Shown: positions 52,710 through 61,039 of the stretch, one piece after another
Layout of the letters: every line of letters begins with the position of its first letter
Numbering within the stretch: position 1 is the stretch's first letter
NCBI GenBank assembly: GCA_045642225.1
Contig: JAZUIN010000107.1
Span: forward strand, 1-64,000
Direction of reading: 5' to 3'
Length of the DNA: 64,000 bases
Origin: RUG191 sp045642225
Lineage (GTDB): Bacteria; Bacillota; Clostridia; Lachnospirales; Lachnospiraceae
Notes under the pieces: model-generated
Seen by the model: only the letters and a program-made list of their open reading frames with translations
Database searches by the model: none
Told to the model about the DNA's origin: nothing
Made by a program: the position numbers and the translations under genes

Positions 52710-53381
52710 ATGGATTTTTCATATGATGTATTTTTGCCAATAATTTTAATTATAATTTTGGTTGGTATAACAGCATTTAGAGCTCATAGAAGAGGTGAGG
52801 ACCTTAAGAGAGATAAGACAAAAGAGTTCGAACGAGATCTTCGACGTGATGAAGAAGAATTGACAGAAGAAGATAGACGAGAGATAAAGGAAGCTGGAAA
52901 TATTGGTGAGGATGTTGTCTCGAGCGCGATTAAGCAAGTTATGACAAAAGGCGATGCTCTTCTTAGAAATGTTGAACTTTCTTATGAAGGTAAAGAAACT
53001 GAATTAGATTGCGTTGTTGTTAATAAATACGGAGTGTTTGTATTTGAAGTGAAGAATTATTCGGGTACTCTTGAGGGAGGAGAAGAGGATCATGAATGGA
53101 AGAAGATAAAAGAGACAGATAGTGGAAATGTATATGAGAAGATGGTAAGAAATCCCTTGCAGCAACTAAAGCGAGAGGTACACATTTTGGCAAAGACATT
53201 GCAGCAAAAAGGTATAAATGTGTGGGTAGAAGGATATGCAGTTTTGCCTCGTGCAAATAGTCCTATTGAAAGTGACAGGATTCTAGAAAGTATTACAGAA
53301 ATCGAAAATGTAATACATACACCGGGTAGATATCCATTGTCACAGGGGCAAGTTGAAAAAATAGCAGCGTTTTTGAAATAA
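52710..53381 (+). CDS. Membrane-anchored NERD-domain protein
   Basis: A 223-residue protein. One N-terminal transmembrane helix (residues 8-24) is followed by a highly charged stretch (30-65) and a nuclease-related domain at about 70-190. The restriction-like core is visible as ELDCVVVNKYGVFVFEVKNYSG near 97-118, with Glu-x-Lys in a PD-(D/E)xK arrangement. NERD proteins are suspected nucleases of uncertain role. The stop is 13 bp before uvrB, which suggests co-expression with DNA repair. No strong ribosome site precedes the start, so the N-terminus is somewhat uncertain. Confidence 0.82.
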   Translation: MDFSYDVFLPIILIIILVGITAFRAHRRGEDLKRDKTKEFERDLRRDEEELTEEDRREIKEAGNIGEDVVSSAIKQVMTKGDALLRNVELSYEGKETELDCVVVNKYGVFVFEVKNYSGTLEGGEEDHEWKKIKETDSGNVYEKMVRNPLQQLKREVHILAKTLQQKGINVWVEGYAVLPRANSPIESDRILESITEIENVIHTPGRYPLSQGQVEKIAAFLK

Positions 53382-53394
53382 AAGGGATTTGATT

Positions 53395-55374
53395 ATGGAA
53401 TTTAAATTACATTCAAAATATAAGCCAACGGGTGACCAACCTCAGGCTATAGAAGCTCTTGTGAAAGGCTTTGAGGAAGGAAATCAGATGCAAACTTTAC
53501 TTGGCGTTACAGGAAGTGGTAAAACATTTACCATGGCAAATGTAATTGCTGCACTTAATAAACCTACATTGATTCTTTCGCATAACAAAACCTTAGCGGC
53601 GCAATTATATTCTGAGATGAAGGAATTCTTCCCAGAAAACGCAGTTGAGTACTTTGTATCCTATTATGATTATTATCAACCAGAGGCATATGTTCCATCG
53701 AAGGATATGTATATTGCTAAGGATTCTTCTGTTAATGATGAAATAGATATGTTAAGGCTTTCTGCGACGGCATCTATAACAGAGCGAAAGGATGTAATCG
53801 TGGTTTCGTCCGTATCGTGTATCTATGGTATTGGGTCGCCAAGTGATTATGAGAACTTGATGGTGTCACTTCGTCCGGGTGATATGAAAGATAGGGATGA
53901 AGTTATACATGAATTGATTGAGATGCAGTACTCAAGAAATGATATGGATTTTGCGAGAGGAACCTTTAGAGTGCATGGTGATGTGTTAGAGATTTATCCT
54001 GCAAATGTTTCTGAGTATGCATATCGTGTAGAGTTTTTTGGAGATGAAATAGATAGAATAGTTAAGATTGATACAGTAACACATAATGTTAAATGTGAAA
54101 TGAATCACGTTGCTATTTTCCCTGCATCTCATTATGTTGTGCCTAAAGAGCGAATAGAGAAGGCATGTCAGACAATAGAAGAAGAGTTGAAAGAAAGAGT
54201 GAAGTATTTCAAGTCAGAAGATAAGTTGATTGAAGCTCAGAGAATTGCTGAGAGAACAAATTATGATCTTGAAATGTTAAGAGAAACAGGATTTTGTACT
54301 GGAATAGAGAATTATAGTAGACATTTTACAGGAAAAGCTCCTGGAGAGGCGTCCTTTACATTAATAGATTATTTCGGAGATGATTTCTTAATTATTGTTG
54401 ATGAGTCGCATATTACACTGCCACAGGTTCGTGGAATGTATGCAGGAGATCAGGCGAGAAAAACTAGCTTGGTAGATTATGGATTTAGACTTCCTTCTGC
54501 AAAGGATAATAGGCCATTAAATTTCGAAGAATTTGAAAGTAAAATAGATCAAATGCTTTTTGTTTCTGCGACACCTGGGGATTATGAAGAGGAACATGAG
54601 CTTCTTCGTACCCAGCAAATTATTAGACCAACAGGTCTTTTAGATCCACTAATAGAGGTGCGACCAATTGAAGGACAAATTGATGACTTGATTGGTGAAA
54701 TAAGAAAAACTACTGAGGCAGGTTTCAAGACTTTAATCACCACGCTTACAAAAAGAATGGCGGAAGACTTAACAAGCTATATGCAAGAGATTGGAATCAA
54801 GGTCAAGTATTTGCATTCTGACATTGATACGCTAGAAAGAACTGAAATAATAAGGGATTTACGACTTGGAGTTTTTGATGTCTTAGTAGGTATTAATTTA
54901 CTAAGAGAAGGATTGGATATTCCAGAAATTGCGTTGGTTGCAATTCTTGATGCTGACAAGGAAGGTTTTCTTCGTTCTGAGACATCTCTTATACAGACAA
55001 TAGGTAGAGCTGCTAGAAATTCTGAAGGTAAAGTTATTATGTATGCAGATAAGATAACTGATTCGATGAAAGCAGCGTTAGATGAAACTTCTAGAAGGCG
55101 AGAAATTCAACAAGCGTATAATGAAGAGAATAACATTACACCAACAACTATCAAGAAGGCAGTTGCTGAACAAATTAGCATTTCTAAAGAAGTGGCTAAG
55201 GAAGATACCGAAATGCTAAGAGGTATTGAGGAAATGTCTAAGGAGGAATTAGAAAAATTAGCTGTTAAGATTACTGAGAAAATGAAAAAGGCAGCAAGCG
55301 ACCTTAACTTCGAGTTAGCAGCTGATTATAGAGATGAACTAATTGATATAAAAAACATGATTAGAGATTTGTAG
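53395..55374 (+). CDS. uvrB: Excinuclease ABC subunit B
   Basis: A 659-residue helicase-like subunit of nucleotide excision repair that loads onto damaged DNA with UvrA and recruits UvrC. Seen: Walker A GVTGSGKTFTMANVIA near 36, the damage-probing beta-hairpin YYDYYQPEAYVPSKD near 92, DEAD-like IVDESHITLPQ, motif VI QTIGRAARNSEGK near 540, and the C-terminal UVR domain AASDLNFELAADYRDELIDIK. ATG 53395 is chosen with AAAGGG upstream. uvrA and uvrC are not in the window. Confidence 0.97.
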   Translation: MEFKLHSKYKPTGDQPQAIEALVKGFEEGNQMQTLLGVTGSGKTFTMANVIAALNKPTLILSHNKTLAAQLYSEMKEFFPENAVEYFVSYYDYYQPEAYVPSKDMYIAKDSSVNDEIDMLRLSATASITERKDVIVVSSVSCIYGIGSPSDYENLMVSLRPGDMKDRDEVIHELIEMQYSRNDMDFARGTFRVHGDVLEIYPANVSEYAYRVEFFGDEIDRIVKIDTVTHNVKCEMNHVAIFPASHYVVPKERIEKACQTIEEELKERVKYFKSEDKLIEAQRIAERTNYDLEMLRETGFCTGIENYSRHFTGKAPGEASFTLIDYFGDDFLIIVDESHITLPQVRGMYAGDQARKTSLVDYGFRLPSAKDNRPLNFEEFESKIDQMLFVSATPGDYEEEHELLRTQQIIRPTGLLDPLIEVRPIEGQIDDLIGEIRKTTEAGFKTLITTLTKRMAEDLTSYMQEIGIKVKYLHSDIDTLERTEIIRDLRLGVFDVLVGINLLREGLDIPEIALVAILDADKEGFLRSETSLIQTIGRAARNSEGKVIMYADKITDSMKAALDETSRRREIQQAYNEENNITPTTIKKAVAEQISISKEVAKEDTEMLRGIEEMSKEELEKLAVKITEKMKKAASDLNFELAADYRDELIDIKNMIRDL

Positions 55375-55395
55375 GGTGCTTTATAGTTGATTTTT

Positions 55396-55404
55396 TGTTA
55401 TAAT
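55396..55404 (+). promoter_or_regulatory. Extended -10 promoter upstream of trpB2
   Basis: TGTTATAAT combines the TG extension and a perfect TATAAT, 39 bp before the start codon of the TrpB2 gene. No good -35 is present, which is usual for extended -10 promoters. Confidence 0.55.
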
Positions 55405-55442
55405 AGCATCTAGAAAATATTTTAACGATAAGGAGTCATGAG

Positions 55443-56819
55443 ATGAAGGATAAGAAAATACCATATAAAATTTTCTTGGAAGAAAATGAGATGCCAACTA
55501 GTTGGTATAATGTAAGAGCTGACATGAAGAATAAGCCAGCACCATTACTTAATCCTGGTACTTTAGAGCCAGCATCATTAGAAGAATTAGAGCATGTATT
55601 TTGTTCTGAACTTGCAAAGCAAGAGTTAGATAATGATACAGCATATTTTGAAATTCCAAAGCCAATTAGAGAGTTCTATAGAATGTTTAGACCATCTCCA
55701 TTAATTAGAGCTTATTTCTTGGAAGAGAAATTACAAACACCTGCTAAGATTTATTATAAGTTTGAAGGTAATAATACATCTGGTTCTCACAAATTGAATT
55801 CTGCTATTGCACAAGCATATTATGCTAAAGAACAAGGTCTTAAGGGGGTAACAACTGAGACTGGTGCAGGACAATGGGGAACAGCTCTTTCTATGGCATG
55901 TTCTTACTTTGATTTAGACTGTCAAGTATATATGGTTAAATGTTCATACGAGCAAAAGCCTCAACGTAGAGAGGTTATGAGAACATATGGAGCATCTGTT
56001 ACACCTTCGCCTTCAATGAATACAGAAATTGGTCGTAAGATTAATGAAGAGCATCCTGGTACAACGGGTTCTCTTGGTTGTGCAATTTCAGAAGCAGTTG
56101 AAGTTGCGACAAGCAATGAAGGTTATAGATATGTATTAGGTTCTGTTCTTAATCAAGTATTGCTACATCAATCTATTATTGGTTTAGAGACTAAGGCTGC
56201 ATTAGACAAATATGGAGAGAAGGCTGACATTATTATAGGATGCGCTGGTGGCGGTTCTAACCTAGGTGGTCTTATTTCATCATTTATGGGAGAGAAGCTA
56301 CGTGGAGAAAATGACTATCAAATAATCGCAATTGAACCTACAGCATGTCCTTCATTTACAAGAGGAAAATATGCATATGACTTCTGTGATACAGGTCGTG
56401 TTTGCCCACTTGCAAAGATGTATACATTAGGTCATGATTATATGCCTTCATCGATTCATGCGGGTGGCTTAAGATACCATGGTATGTCGTCTACATTATC
56501 ACAGTTATATGATGATGGATTGATTGAAGCTAGAGCTGTTGAACAAACTAAGGTATTTGCTGCAGCAGAAGAGTTCGCAAGAGTAGAGGGAATTCTTCCT
56601 GCACCAGAGAGTTCACATGCTATTCGTGTTGCAATTGACGAAGCTCTTAAATGCAAAGAAACAGGCGAAGAGAAGACAATTGTATTTGGTCTTACAGGAA
56701 CAGGATATTTTGATATGTATGCATATGAAGATTTTCATAATAAGACAATGGAGGATTATCTTCCAACGGATGAAGAGATTCAAGCAAGCTTAAGTAAATT
56801 GCCTAAGGTAGATAAATAA
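55443..56819 (+). CDS. trpB2: TrpB2-type tryptophan synthase beta chain
   Basis: A 458-residue PLP enzyme of the TrpB2 class, which is longer than TrpB1 and has an extended N-terminus (PTSWYNVRADMKNKPAPLLNPGTLEP). The PLP lysine is in NTSGSHKLNSAIAQA near residue 112, the phosphate loop is CAGGGSNLGGL near 266, and ETGAGQWGTALSMA lies near 139. TrpB2 proteins act without TrpA, often as indole-salvaging tryptophan synthases; some may use other substrates such as phosphoserine. It is far from the T-box trp operon and appears to be transcribed alone. Having both TrpB1 and TrpB2 is known in several anaerobes and archaea. Confidence 0.93.
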   Translation: MKDKKIPYKIFLEENEMPTSWYNVRADMKNKPAPLLNPGTLEPASLEELEHVFCSELAKQELDNDTAYFEIPKPIREFYRMFRPSPLIRAYFLEEKLQTPAKIYYKFEGNNTSGSHKLNSAIAQAYYAKEQGLKGVTTETGAGQWGTALSMACSYFDLDCQVYMVKCSYEQKPQRREVMRTYGASVTPSPSMNTEIGRKINEEHPGTTGSLGCAISEAVEVATSNEGYRYVLGSVLNQVLLHQSIIGLETKAALDKYGEKADIIIGCAGGGSNLGGLISSFMGEKLRGENDYQIIAIEPTACPSFTRGKYAYDFCDTGRVCPLAKMYTLGHDYMPSSIHAGGLRYHGMSSTLSQLYDDGLIEARAVEQTKVFAAAEEFARVEGILPAPESSHAIRVAIDEALKCKETGEEKTIVFGLTGTGYFDMYAYEDFHNKTMEDYLPTDEEIQASLSKLPKVDK

Positions 56820-56896
56820 AATGTTTTGGAAGATAATATGTGCTGCTTTTGGAAATCTGGGAAATGGCTCATTTACTGGAATTTAAGAGTTGTGGG

Positions 56897-56957
56897 TGTT
56901 ACTAAAAAGTGCTTGATTTGAGACGATAAGTAACAAACAAGTATCAAGCAAGTAACA
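56897..56957. repeat. 61-bp inverted repeat after trpB2
   Basis: TGTTACT (56897-56903) and TGCTTGAT (56910-56917) are mirrored by ATCAAGCA (56943-56950) and AGTAACA (56951-56957), giving 15 bp of pairing with a six-base bulge on one arm. No T-run follows. It lies at the edge of a decayed mobile element, so it may be an attachment-site or element-end relic. A weak terminator for trpB2 is the other option. Confidence 0.5.
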
Positions 56958-56980
56958 CAAAATAGACATTTATATGTAAA

Positions 56981-57165
56981 TTATTAGGGATGTTTTTTAT
57001 CAGATTTATCTGGTTGGGAGACATCCCTTTAGTGTTGCATATAAACATATTGATTTCTTCCTTGGTAAATCTGTCTCTGTCAGCTTTATTAGGATTCTTA
57101 TCTTTGTATTTTAGTATATCAACAAATTCAGAATAATCCTTAGTTGTAAGCTCATGTTTAAGTGC
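56981..57165 (-). pseudogene. Tyrosine recombinase (integrase) fragment
   Basis: On the minus strand the frame reads HALKHELTTKDYSEFVDI, then KYKDKNPNKADRDRFTKEEI. This matches the core-binding to catalytic-domain junction of clostridial tyrosine recombinases (pattern from family knowledge: YA...L..K.Y..FV.I....K....R.RFT.EEI). About 60 codons remain. There is no start codon, catalytic Arg-His-Arg-Tyr residues are absent, and the upstream end is cut by the next relic. It indicates a once-integrated element. Confidence 0.5.
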
Positions 57166-58109
57166 ATGCAGAAGAAGATGGTGATGAAATACGAGCAGAA
57201 ACTGAAAGAAAGGGACTCTGGGACACAGCAGATGAAGTCAGAAAGCTTATTGATAATCTCGGAGCTAAAGAAAGAGCTTCAGTAAAAAAGCGAGACGATA
57301 GTGAAGCTAAACGAGAGAATAGAGAAATTAACAACAAGCGACCAGGAACTTCGAGAAGCGAGAGCACTTCGACAGGAAGCAGAATCAATAATGAAGACTG
57401 TGGAAACAAAGCTATCTCTCAAGATGGAGAAAGTAGAAAACGTTAAAACATAGTATGAAAATAAGATTAACGAACTAGAAATATTGAAAAGTCATATGAT
57501 GTATGGCTAGCGGAAGTGAAAACAGAATGAGCACATATTCGTGACGAAATCAAGCTGGAGGCAGAACGTATGACGCGACTTGCCAGAGGAGATTTAATTA
57601 TAAAGAATAATGCGAAGTATGCCACACACGAAGGTTTCTATATCGCAGAGCTGTTATATGGAATTTGAATTACTGTCTTGAAAGGAATTGAAACAGAAGT
57701 AATTAGAAAGGATATTACGGATGCGAGTTTATGGATATGGAAGCTAGCTGCTAGTTGGTGGCAAATAGTTATGAAGATGGCACAAATAATATCAACTGTA
57801 AGTATTAATATTTCAAATGATGTTATCAGAGATGTCTTGCATTGGATACTGTTTGGGATGGTAGTAGTTGTTATGATAGCGGTTCAAATAGGCGGAATAG
57901 GATATGGTTGCTACAGGATTGGTAAATTTTATTATTATGAGTTATGGGATAGGATAAGTCTTGCAGTTGTGATGGTAAGTGTAGCGGTTATAGTGAATTT
58001 TGTGAAGGAGATACGAGGGTTGCTGTCTGTTAATGTGGTAAGAAAACGTTTTAAAATGCATCGTAGAATAAATCAGGAGCACCATCGAATTCGGAGATGG
58101 TGCTCTTAA
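57166..58109 (+). pseudogene. Decayed DUF6040-like gene (coiled coil plus membrane domain)
   Basis: Frame pieces join into one ancestral protein. From 57166 a coiled-coil stretch reads KMVMKYEQKLKERDS and, after a stop, KLNERIEKLTTSDQELREAR. After another stop the frame shifts to DEIKLEAERMTRLARGD, then past a TGA to ITDASLWIWKLAA. It ends with two or three membrane helices and DRISLAVVMVSVAVIVNF. The order fits DUF6040-type proteins found on plasmids and integrative elements of gut Firmicutes, as I recall them. At least three in-frame stops and one frameshift show decay. The open stretch 57678-58109 is its C-terminal remnant rather than a separate gene. Confidence 0.55.
58077..58105. terminator. 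Hairpin between the relic and the MutH-like gene
   Basis: GAGCACCATC (58077-58086) and GATGGTGCTC (58096-58105) form a 10-bp GC-rich stem with a 9-nt loop between convergent reading frames. The T-run is poor on either strand, so termination efficiency is doubtful. Confidence 0.5.
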
Positions 58110-58119
58110 AAAAGTTATA

Positions 58120-58779
58120 TTATGAATTTAAATCGACAATATATTTCATAAATTCTTTTTTTAAGTAGAAGGCTCTGTTTTTGTCAGAGATGTTTCTATT
58201 ATATATATCGGAATATATTGGTCGATATGGTTTTGAATCTTTGGTACGTACTTGTATAAATGAGCCATTCGCTGTGTGTAGCGTTGATGAAGGCGAAACT
58301 TGTAGCATTTGGTTAAATTGTTCACTAATACTATAGTAATCCAGTTCTAATTGTTTGGCTAAAGTTTCATATTTTGGTACCGATAAATCAACTTCGATGG
58401 GAGATAAATACATCCATTCGGATTGTGGACCATCTTTGCTAATGGGTACATATAAAAGATGTTTAAGTTTTTTATATAATTTACTTTGATAAAAATCTTT
58501 ACCTGCTAGAATTTCATCAATGATGGAAGATATCTGTGTTATGAACATTGTTTCAAGAGGTTTTCCAGTTGAATCGCATTTGTTTGTTTTTAGTTCACCA
58601 TCTTCAAAATCTAGAGTAGTATTAGATAATTGTAATCCTATTGTAAGTTCTAGAAGTTGACCTGTGCGTCCTTTGTTTAACTTTAACATTGTATCCTCAA
58701 ATACAGCAGGTTGAAGATAGTCTTTAAATGGAATATAAGCTAGTTTGTCGATGGCTTTTTTAGCTTCAAGTAATTTCAT
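58120..58779 (-). CDS. MutH/Sau3AI-family restriction-type endonuclease
   Basis: A 219-residue protein with the MutH/Sau3AI signature. GRTGQLLELTIGLQLSNTTLDF is followed by the catalytic DGELKT (Asp and Glu-x-Lys of the PD-(D/E)xK fold) near residues 58-65. MutH nicks and Sau3AI cuts at GATC. This is a single-domain, MutH-sized version, about half the length of Sau3AI. It lies 3 bp after the controller gene, whose end contains its GGAGG site, and is divergent from the methyltransferase operon. It is most likely a second GATC-directed nuclease of the island, either a nickase or a nuclease sensing the methylation state. Specificity is inferred from family and neighbours. Confidence 0.8.
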   Translation of the reverse strand: MKLLEAKKAIDKLAYIPFKDYLQPAVFEDTMLKLNKGRTGQLLELTIGLQLSNTTLDFEDGELKTNKCDSTGKPLETMFITQISSIIDEILAGKDFYQSKLYKKLKHLLYVPISKDGPQSEWMYLSPIEVDLSVPKYETLAKQLELDYYSISEQFNQMLQVSPSSTLHTANGSFIQVRTKDSKPYRPIYSDIYNRNISDKNRAFYLKKEFMKYIVDLNS

Positions 58780-58782
58780 GGT

Positions 58783-59016
58783 TTAGTCCTCCTTAAAAAA
58801 GTTTTCAATCTCAACATTAAGAATATTTGCTATCTGATTAAGTACAGATATGGATAAGCTCTTGTTACACCCAGATGCCTCTATTTTAGAAAGATAGCTT
58901 ATGCTTATTTGTGCACGTTCTGCTAATTGCATTTGAGTTAAATTGGATTGCTCTCTGTAATGTTTTATATTTTTACCAATAACGTTATAAAGTTCAGTGT
59001 CACTTTTGAAAAACAT
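58783..59016 (-). CDS. XRE-family controller (C) protein
   Basis: A 77-residue single-domain helix-turn-helix protein: GKNIKHYREQSNLTQMQLAERAQISISYLSKIE, then a short dimerisation end. Its size and location match restriction-modification controller proteins. ATG 59016 is preferred because AGAGG is then 7 bp upstream; the ATG two codons earlier (59022) abuts the site. It shares its promoter region with two copies of the palindrome TTCACT-N3-AGTGAA, one just upstream of -35 and one at the start site. This is a layout typical of autogenous activation and repression. Confidence 0.88.
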   Translation of the reverse strand: MFFKSDTELYNVIGKNIKHYREQSNLTQMQLAERAQISISYLSKIEASGCNKSLSISVLNQIANILNVEIENFFKED

Positions 59017-59028
59017 GGTCATACCTCT

Positions 59029-59043
59029 TTCACTATTTGTGAA
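59029..59043. promoter_or_regulatory. Controller operator 1
   Basis: TTCACTATTTGTGAA is a 15-bp inverted repeat covering the predicted transcription start of the controller gene. It probably mediates self-repression. Confidence 0.7.
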
Positions 59044-59044
59044 T

Positions 59045-59073
59045 ATTATCGCATGTAATAAAAAATAGATAAA
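59045..59073 (-). promoter_or_regulatory. Promoter of the controller / MutH-like operon
   Basis: On the minus strand, TTTATC (59073-59068) and GATAAT (59050-59045) are separated by 17 bp. Operator 2 abuts the -35 side and operator 1 abuts the -10 side. Confidence 0.65.
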
Positions 59074-59088
59074 TTCACTTATAGTGAA
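59074..59088. promoter_or_regulatory. Controller operator 2
   Basis: TTCACTTATAGTGAA, the most symmetrical copy, lies directly upstream of the minus-strand -35 box. It is a suitable place to activate the controller gene and to influence the divergent small-ORF/methyltransferase transcript. Confidence 0.72.
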
Positions 59089-59167
59089 AGAAAAATCCGG
59101 TGGTAAAATAAATTTGTTTGTAGTAGAATATTAATACGCAGATGGTTCAAGAAAGAAGGTGACAAAG

Positions 59168-59353
59168 ATGAATAATAATGATGAACAGCGTGAATATGAT
59201 AAGTTTTGCTTGGAGTTTACAAATAAGGTTCATGAAATACGTGAGGATTACGAAAAATTGACACCGAATAATCAGGCGAAATTTAGAAATGCAGCAGAGA
59301 ATATAGTCTGTGCAAGTGGAATTGAAGGTTTGTTAAGGAGTTTTAAAGGATAA
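59168..59353 (+). CDS. Small acidic/helical protein of unknown function
   Basis: A 61-residue product, mostly charged and helical (EYDKFCLEFTNKVHEIREDYEKLTPNNQAKFRN in two pieces), without membrane segments or recognised motifs. AGAAGGTG precedes ATG 59168; a GTG at 59159 overlaps that site. It is the first gene of the rightward restriction-modification operon and ends 14 bp before the methyltransferase gene. It might modulate a nuclease or be an accessory regulator. No function can be assigned. Confidence 0.6.
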   Translation: MNNNDEQREYDKFCLEFTNKVHEIREDYEKLTPNNQAKFRNAAENIVCASGIEGLLRSFKG

Positions 59354-59367
59354 GGGAGGTATGTGTT

Positions 59368-60090
59368 ATTAATTTACAACCAAATAGTTTTAGACTTGAG
59401 CCAACAACTATCTGGTCTTTTCCGGATAGAGGAAGTTGGGCAACTCATTCAGGTAAGTATCGAGGAAATTGGTCTCCTTATGTGCCAAGAAATTTGATAC
59501 TTCGTTATTCTAACCCAGGAGATTGGGTTCTAGATCCATTTGTGGGTAGTGGTACAACCTTAGTCGAGGCTAAGCTACTCAATCGAAATGCGATTGGTAT
59601 TGATATCAATCCGCAGTCTGTTTCATTATCAGAAACCAGCATTAATTTCCAATGTGATTCAAATTCTCAAATATATGTAAAAAATGCAGATGCAAGAAAT
59701 ATTGACTTTATGAAAGATAGTCATATTGATTTGATATGCATGCATCCACCATATGCAAATATTATAAAGTATAGTAAGAATATTCAAGGTGACATTTCTT
59801 TGTTATCGGTTGATGATTTTTTGATTGAAATGCTAAAGGTGGCAAAGGAATCATTTCGCGTATTAAAAAAAGGTAAAATTTGTGCAGTTATGATTGGAGA
59901 TGTTCGTAAGTATGGAAAAGTTGTTCCGTTGGGATTTCGAATAATGCAGTGTTTTTTAGAAGCTGGGTTTGTGAATAAAGAAATAATAATCAAGGAGCAA
60001 CATAACTGCTCGTCCACTGCTTTTTGGGAAAAACAAAATAATAATTTTTTGCTGCTTGCACATGAGTATATTTTTGTGTTTCAAAAATAA
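59368..60090 (+). CDS. DNA methyltransferase with non-canonical or broken start
   Basis: An S-adenosylmethionine-dependent DNA methyltransferase of about 240 residues. The SAM motif DPFVGSGTT precedes the catalytic motif CMHPPYANIIKYS. The conserved N-terminal segment (EPTTIWSFPDRGSWATH, then YRGNWSPYVPRN) is in frame far upstream of the first standard start, GTG 59482, so the true start is earlier. GGGAGG at 59354-59359 points to ATT 59368, a rare start codon. Alternatively ATG 59361 is the original start and one base has been gained or lost (ATG TGT TAT TAA now). If neither is used, a truncated protein results. The methylated base is uncertain. Confidence 0.8.
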   Translation: MNLQPNSFRLEPTTIWSFPDRGSWATHSGKYRGNWSPYVPRNLILRYSNPGDWVLDPFVGSGTTLVEAKLLNRNAIGIDINPQSVSLSETSINFQCDSNSQIYVKNADARNIDFMKDSHIDLICMHPPYANIIKYSKNIQGDISLLSVDDFLIEMLKVAKESFRVLKKGKICAVMIGDVRKYGKVVPLGFRIMQCFLEAGFVNKEIIIKEQHNCSSTAFWEKQNNNFLLLAHEYIFVFQK

Positions 60091-60094
60091 GTGA

Positions 60095-60109
60095 TTCACT
60101 TTGAGTGAA
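60095..60109. promoter_or_regulatory. Controller operator 3
   Basis: TTCACTTTGAGTGAA is a third copy of the controller palindrome. It ends 8 bp upstream of the -35 box of the dam promoter, a position suited to activation or timing control. Confidence 0.7.
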
Positions 60110-60117
60110 AGTTCTGG

Positions 60118-60146
60118 TTGTTATTTGAGATGTTTCAAAGTATAAT
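60118..60146 (+). promoter_or_regulatory. Internal promoter of the dam-dpnII operon
   Basis: TTGTTA (60118-60123) and TATAAT (60141-60146) are separated by 17 bp. They allow the methyltransferases and nucleases to be expressed separately from the upstream genes. Confidence 0.7.
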
Positions 60147-60192
60147 ATATTTGTAGAAAGTTGTCCGTAAGGATTAGAGAAGAGGAATTAGA

Positions 60193-61026
60193 ATGAGTAA
60201 TTCAAATATTGCACCTTTTGTAAAGTGGGCAGGAGGAAAACGACAGTTATTACCTCAGATAAAGGAAAGAATGCCACAATCATATAATAATTATTTTGAG
60301 CCATTTGTGGGTGGTGGTGCCGTTGTGCTTGAATTGCTACCTGCAAATGCGCTTATTAATGATATTAATGGTGCGCTAATAAATGCTTATAAAATTATTT
60401 GTGAAAAACCTCAATTATTGATTGAAACTATAAATAAACTTGATGAAGAAATGTGGGAAGATGGCAAAGCATATTATTATTCATTAAGAGAGCAGTATAA
60501 TGATAAGCTGATGAAATCTGAATTTGATGTTGAGTTAGCAGCCTTATTCATCTTTATAAATAAGCATTGCTTTAATGGCTTGTATCGCGTAAACGGAAAA
60601 GGATTATTTAATGTGCCGTATAATAACAGTCGTAGAAAGTCAATTGATGAAGAATCAATTATTGCAATTTCTGGTTTTTTGAAGAGTGTAAGAATTATCC
60701 AAGGTGATTTTGAAGAGGCATGTAGGGATGCCAAAGAAGGAGATTTTGTATTTATAGATAGTCCATATGCTCCGATTAATCCAACTTCCTTTGAATCGTA
60801 TACTAAAGAAGGATTTGATATAGAGAGTCATCGAAGACTAGCGAATCTTTTTGATGATTTAACTACTAGAGGTTGCTATTGCATGCTTACAAATCATAAT
60901 ACAGATTTAATAAATGAGTTATATGGTGAAAAAGGTTATAAAATAGATGTTGTAAGTGTTAAGCGAATGATAAACTCAGATGCCTCAAATAGAGTAGGTG
61001 AAGAGGTTATAATATGTAATTATTAG
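60193..61026 (+). CDS. dpnM: DNA adenine methyltransferase, Dam/DpnM (D12) class
   Basis: A 277-residue N6-adenine methyltransferase of the D12 class. FVKWAGGKRQLLPQI (residues 8-22) and FEPFVGGGAVVLELL (37-51) form the SAM site, and the catalytic motif is FIDSPYAPINPTSF near 189. This DSPY form replaces the usual DPPY; Asp-x-Pro-Tyr is kept. The GKGLFNVPYNNSR-type segment is as in Dam. It is expected to methylate GATC and protect against the DpnII nuclease. GAGGAATT precedes the start. A controller operator lies upstream. Confidence 0.92.
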   Translation: MSNSNIAPFVKWAGGKRQLLPQIKERMPQSYNNYFEPFVGGGAVVLELLPANALINDINGALINAYKIICEKPQLLIETINKLDEEMWEDGKAYYYSLREQYNDKLMKSEFDVELAALFIFINKHCFNGLYRVNGKGLFNVPYNNSRRKSIDEESIIAISGFLKSVRIIQGDFEEACRDAKEGDFVFIDSPYAPINPTSFESYTKEGFDIESHRRLANLFDDLTTRGCYCMLTNHNTDLINELYGEKGYKIDVVSVKRMINSDASNRVGEEVIICNY

Positions 61027-61039
61027 GAGTTGTTGTATC

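Noticed and set aside
57162..57446. 94-codon open frame starting MHAEEDGDEIRAE
   Set aside because: It is an out-of-frame reading of the decayed coiled-coil gene. The neighbouring frame gives the family-like heptad sequence, while this frame has odd composition and no ribosome site.
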